Positions 61,307 to 64,000 of a stretch of DNA of 64,000 nt are shown here, in pieces (the first letter of the stretch is position 1; each line of letters starts with the position of its first letter). The position numbers were made by a program, and so were the translations under genes. Below the pieces are notes generated by a model that was given only the letters and a program-made list of their open reading frames with translations, was not told the DNA's origin and ran no database searches. The DNA comes from Chitinophagaceae bacterium (GTDB taxonomy: Bacteria > Bacteroidota > Bacteroidia > Chitinophagales > Chitinophagaceae). The DNA is taken from positions 1-64,000 of the forward strand of contig JAQBNL010000082.1 of assembly GCA_028288585.1 (NCBI GenBank). Reading direction: 5' to 3'.

Positions 61307-62447
61307 TTAATGTTTTCAAAATTTCATTTGCAATTAATTCATCGGCATTGGTGTTACCCAGCTTTGCAATATTTTCTTTTAACTCATTTGTTTTAACGGA
61401 ATCATTTGCCAATGCTGCTATTGCATTTATTAATTTTTCGTTAACCTCACTATCATTTATCATAATGGCGGCATGTTCCGTTACCAATGCATTAGCATTT
61501 GCAGTCTGATGATCTTCTGCGGCATGAGGATAAGGAACAAAAATTACCGGCTTAGCTACTATACTTAATTCTGCTATTGCCATTGCACCTGCCCTTGACA
61601 CAACTATATCTGCGGCTGCATAGGCATATTCCATATTATTTATAAAAGCATTTGTCCAGATGTTGGTTCTTTCTTCTTCAGCGACGGCTGCTGCCGATGC
61701 ATATCCTTTGCCTGTTTGCCAGATAAGCTGCAGGTTATTTTCTTTAAAAAAGTTGAGATTATTTTCAATTACCGTATTAATACTTTTTGCCCCAAGACTG
61801 CCTCCCATTACAAAAACCGTTTTCAATTCTTCTTTTAATCCAAAAAAATCAAGCGCTTCTTTTCTTGATATTTTTTTATCAGAAAAAATATTTCGAACAG
61901 GATTACCTGTCATAAGAATTTTTTCTTTTGGAAAAAATTTATCCATGCCATATGAGGCAACAAATATTTTGGTGGCTTTTGCTGCAAGAATGCCATTGCT
62001 TTTACCTGCGTGGGAATTACTCTCATGAATGAATGTAGGAATACCTCTTGTTTGCGCTAACCTTACAACCGGGAAGCTTGAATAGCCGCCAACACCAATA
62101 ACTGCATGTGGTTTAAAATCATTCAAAATCTGTCTTACCTGTCCAAAACTTTTTGCAAGCTTGAAGGGTAATAAAATATTTTTAAATAAAGAACTCCTGT
62201 TATACCCTGCGATGTACAACCCTATAATCTTATACCCGGCCTGCGGTACTTTTTCCATTTCCATTTTTCCTTTGGCGCCTACAAATAAAATTTCAATATC
62301 AGGTTGCTTTGCCTTTAATGCATTAGCTATTGCAATGGCCGGAAAGATATGTCCTCCCGTACCGCCGCCGGCAATGATGATGCGACAACCCCTGCAACTT
62401 TTTAAAGGAGTTTCTTCAAGAGATTTTATGTAATCTTCATTTTTCAT
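61299..62447 (-). CDS. murG: UDP-GlcNAc:lipid II transferase MurG
   Basis: This 382-residue GT28 glycosyltransferase makes lipid II at the cytoplasmic membrane face. Motifs are IIIAGGGTGGHIFPAIAIA near residue 24, GVGGYSSFPVVRLAQ, FVMGGSLGAKSIN, and VSRAGAMAIAELS. It starts about 20 residues before the usual N-terminus (MKNEDYIKSLEET). It overlaps ftsW by 4 bp (ATGA) and murC by 8 bp, indicating translational coupling. Confidence 0.95.
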   Translation of the reverse strand: MKNEDYIKSLEETPLKSCRGCRIIIAGGGTGGHIFPAIAIANALKAKQPDIEILFVGAKGKMEMEKVPQAGYKIIGLYIAGYNRSSLFKNILLPFKLAKSFGQVRQILNDFKPHAVIGVGGYSSFPVVRLAQTRGIPTFIHESNSHAGKSNGILAAKATKIFVASYGMDKFFPKEKILMTGNPVRNIFSDKKISRKEALDFFGLKEELKTVFVMGGSLGAKSINTVIENNLNFFKENNLQLIWQTGKGYASAAAVAEEERTNIWTNAFINNMEYAYAAADIVVSRAGAMAIAELSIVAKPVIFVPYPHAAEDHQTANANALVTEHAAIMINDSEVNEKLINAIAALANDSVKTNELKENIAKLGNTNADELIANEILKTLNG

Positions 62448-63718
62448 TTAGCTTGCTGATCATAATTTTTTTCTTCATCTTCAACCATTACAGTTTTGCC
62501 TTCCATTTGCTCAACATTACGAGCCACACTTAAAATAATACCGATTGCAAAACATGTGAACCACAAACTGCTTCCCCCCATACTCACCAATGGCAACGTA
62601 ACGCCTGTTGTTGGAAACACATTTACATTCACCGCCATGTTCACCATTGCCTGTATCACAAGCGTAAAACTCAATGCCACCGCCAGGAATGCTCCGAATG
62701 CATAAGGACATCTTTGAAAAAGCCGTATACTTCGAAACAAGAACCACAAATAAATAAACATGATTATTGCGCCGCCAACCAACCCGTATTCTTCAATTAT
62801 AATTGCATAAATAAAATCACTGTAAGGATGTGGCAGAAAATTCCGTTGCTCACTTTTACCGGGGCCTTTCCCAAACCAACCGCCTTTTGCTATTGCAATC
62901 TTTGCCTGCTGAACCTGGTAGGATGCGTCTGTTTTATCAGCATACATAAAATCCTGCACACGCTTTATCCATGTTGGCATTCTGCCAAAGCTTAATACAG
63001 ATGGAAGGTCTTTTGTTTTATGCTGCTCTTTATCATAATAAGTTTTTGAAATAACAATTAAAAAGATGAGGGGTATCAATGCCGCCCCAACAACAATTAA
63101 AATATGCCTCGTTTTTACCCTTCCGATGAACATTAGCATAAGGCCTGTGCCACCTGTTAATAATGCTGTTGAAAGGTTTGCCGGAGCGATCAACAAACAG
63201 ATAATTCCAACAGGGATTATCATTGGCAGAAATCCTTTTCTAAAATTCTTTATCACACTTTGTTTCCTGCTAAGTTGCTTACTGATGTACATGAACAATG
63301 CAAGCTTTGCAAGATCAGATGTTTGAAAAGTCATATTGATAACAGGCAACTTTATCCAGCGGCTTGCATCATTGATACTGCTTCCAAACTTTAAGGTGTA
63401 AAATAAGAGCGGGATCGATAATAGGAATAAAATCGTTGCCACTCTTGAATATATGGTGTAATTCACTCTGTGTGCAAAGTAGATGATGAGTACGCCCAGT
63501 GCGATAAAAGCTATCTGCTTGAACAAATAACTTTCTGTACTCTTATTCATTTTATATGCTAATGAGCCGATGCTGCTGTACACAACAAGGATGCTGACAA
63601 GTGTTAATAAAATAACAATTGCCCATATCACTTTATCGCCCTTTGTGCGATTAAGAAATTTCCCTTTCACTGTATCGAAAGAAGAAAATTCATTTGATAT
63701 TTGTTGTGTATCGCTCAT
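62444..63718 (-). CDS. ftsW: Septal peptidoglycan glycosyltransferase FtsW (SEDS)
   Basis: This 424-residue membrane protein has about ten helices. The start (residues 1-25) is hydrophilic. SEDS signatures include GKSEQRNFLPHPYSDFIYAI, the conserved EEYGLVGG and GVTLPLVSMGGSS. It polymerises lipid II at the septum with a cognate PBP. It is upstream of and overlapping murG, in the standard dcw order. Confidence 0.94.
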   Translation of the reverse strand: MSDTQQISNEFSSFDTVKGKFLNRTKGDKVIWAIVILLTLVSILVVYSSIGSLAYKMNKSTESYLFKQIAFIALGVLIIYFAHRVNYTIYSRVATILFLLSIPLLFYTLKFGSSINDASRWIKLPVINMTFQTSDLAKLALFMYISKQLSRKQSVIKNFRKGFLPMIIPVGIICLLIAPANLSTALLTGGTGLMLMFIGRVKTRHILIVVGAALIPLIFLIVISKTYYDKEQHKTKDLPSVLSFGRMPTWIKRVQDFMYADKTDASYQVQQAKIAIAKGGWFGKGPGKSEQRNFLPHPYSDFIYAIIIEEYGLVGGAIIMFIYLWFLFRSIRLFQRCPYAFGAFLAVALSFTLVIQAMVNMAVNVNVFPTTGVTLPLVSMGGSSLWFTCFAIGIILSVARNVEQMEGKTVMVEDEEKNYDQQAK

Positions 63719-63726
63719 ATTACCTC

Positions 63727-63761
63727 ACCCTCGCTCCCTCTCCTTTTGAACGAACGAGGGT
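63727..63761. repeat. ACCCTCG/CGAGGGT inverted repeat between murD and ftsW
   Basis: It has a 7-bp stem around GCTCCCTCTCC and the following bases. The CCCTCTCC word resembles the murC element. The 105-bp gap holds nothing else I can identify. Confidence 0.5.
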
Positions 63762-63823
63762 ATTAGTTTATTAATTAAATTTTTGTTTTTTACTTTTCAT
63801 CATGTGTTTCTACTCATCATTTA

Positions 63824-64000
63824 TTATAACTCCTTAACTGCATTTTTAAATTGTCTTCCACGGTCTTCATAATTTTTAAAAAGATCAAAACTTGCACAAG
63901 CCGGAGAAAGTAATATCACATCCCCCTTATTTGCAAAATGAAATGCTGACTGCACTGCATCTTTTGCATTATTCGTATTAACGATCAGTTCTACTTCGTT
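63824..64000 (-). CDS. murD: MurD C-terminal end (partial)
   Basis: 58 codons and a stop at the window edge match the end of UDP-N-acetylmuramoyl-alanine-D-glutamate ligase: [20 protein letters not shown] followed by [12 protein letters not shown]. Its place upstream of ftsW fits the dcw order. The rest lies outside the window. Confidence 0.93.
   Translation of the reverse strand, partial: NEVELIVNTNNAKDAVQSAFHFANKGDVILLSPACASFDLFKNYEDRGRQFKNAVKEL

Noticed and set aside
1-64000. Tandem repeats as a CRISPR array
   Set aside because: The short arrays have 7-9 bp units without unique spacers, and no cas genes are present.

Overview
The window looks like a chromosomal segment of a Bacteroidota bacterium, most likely family Chitinophagaceae. 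The evidence is an AT-rich genome, almost no Shine-Dalgarno sequences, Bacteroidota-restricted families (DUF3127, DUF4293, a DUF6427-like membrane protein), a single-polypeptide Wza-like exporter with many SLBB domains, and FtsZ/FtsQ with long low-complexity tails. It is almost all housekeeping sequence. I see no rRNA, tRNA, CRISPR array, prophage or recognisable IS transposase.

Layout. 1-3 kb: 5' part of dnaA and a 5'-nucleotidase split into two genes. 3-8 kb: a DUF3127 protein with an SSB-like tail, an FAD oxidoreductase and a NatAB-type ABC exporter. 8-13 kb: a polysaccharide-export operon (nucleotidyltransferase, nitronate monooxygenase, Wza, Wzz). 13-16 kb: glyA, a DUF4293 protein and a secreted phosphodiesterase. 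16-19 kb: uvrA with an apparent frameshift in an A7 run. 19-25 kb: an ECF sigma factor, a two-gene DsbD, purQ, a membrane protein and a Tyr-rich secreted protein. 25-36 kb: an SDR epimerase, a second ABC exporter, an M43 metalloprotease, an aldo/keto reductase, a DPP4-like S9 peptidase, a FadN-type beta-oxidation protein and a DsrE protein. 36-42 kb: metG, two LD-carboxypeptidases and two membrane-anchored alpha/beta hydrolases. 42-48 kb: two Kup potassium transporters bracketing a KdpDE-like two-component system. 48-54 kb: a PAS kinase, cyclophilin, CAP and DUF922 secreted proteins, an MFS transporter and peptidase E. 54.4-55 kb: a small GIY-YIG nuclease gene between inverted repeats, inside a repeat cluster. 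55-64 kb: the division/cell-wall cluster murD-ftsW-murG-murC-ftsQ-ftsA-ftsZ on the minus strand, with overlapping or closely spaced genes.

The most unusual content is repetitive rather than genic. (1) At nine or more places, mostly between genes and often ending at a start codon, there are imperfect inverted repeats whose arms are tandem arrays of a degenerate short word. The period is fixed within a locus (7, 8 or 9 bp) but differs between loci. Two perfect or near-perfect heptamer arrays also lie inside coding sequences (metG and the FAD oxidoreductase). (2) Short GC-rich palindromes with related flanks sit in frame inside metG, murC and the FadN-like gene, and similar ones lie between genes. 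This resembles the protein-coding palindromic elements of Rickettsia. (3) A solo GIY-YIG endonuclease gene is flanked by about 40-bp inverted copies of a palindromic repeat, a candidate autonomous copy of a repeat-mobilising element. Other points are an A_AAA_AAA slippery site followed at once by a stop in uvrA, the SSB-like C-terminal tip on the DUF3127 protein, and the Kup-KdpDE-Kup arrangement with 80 bp of exact identity between the two kup genes.
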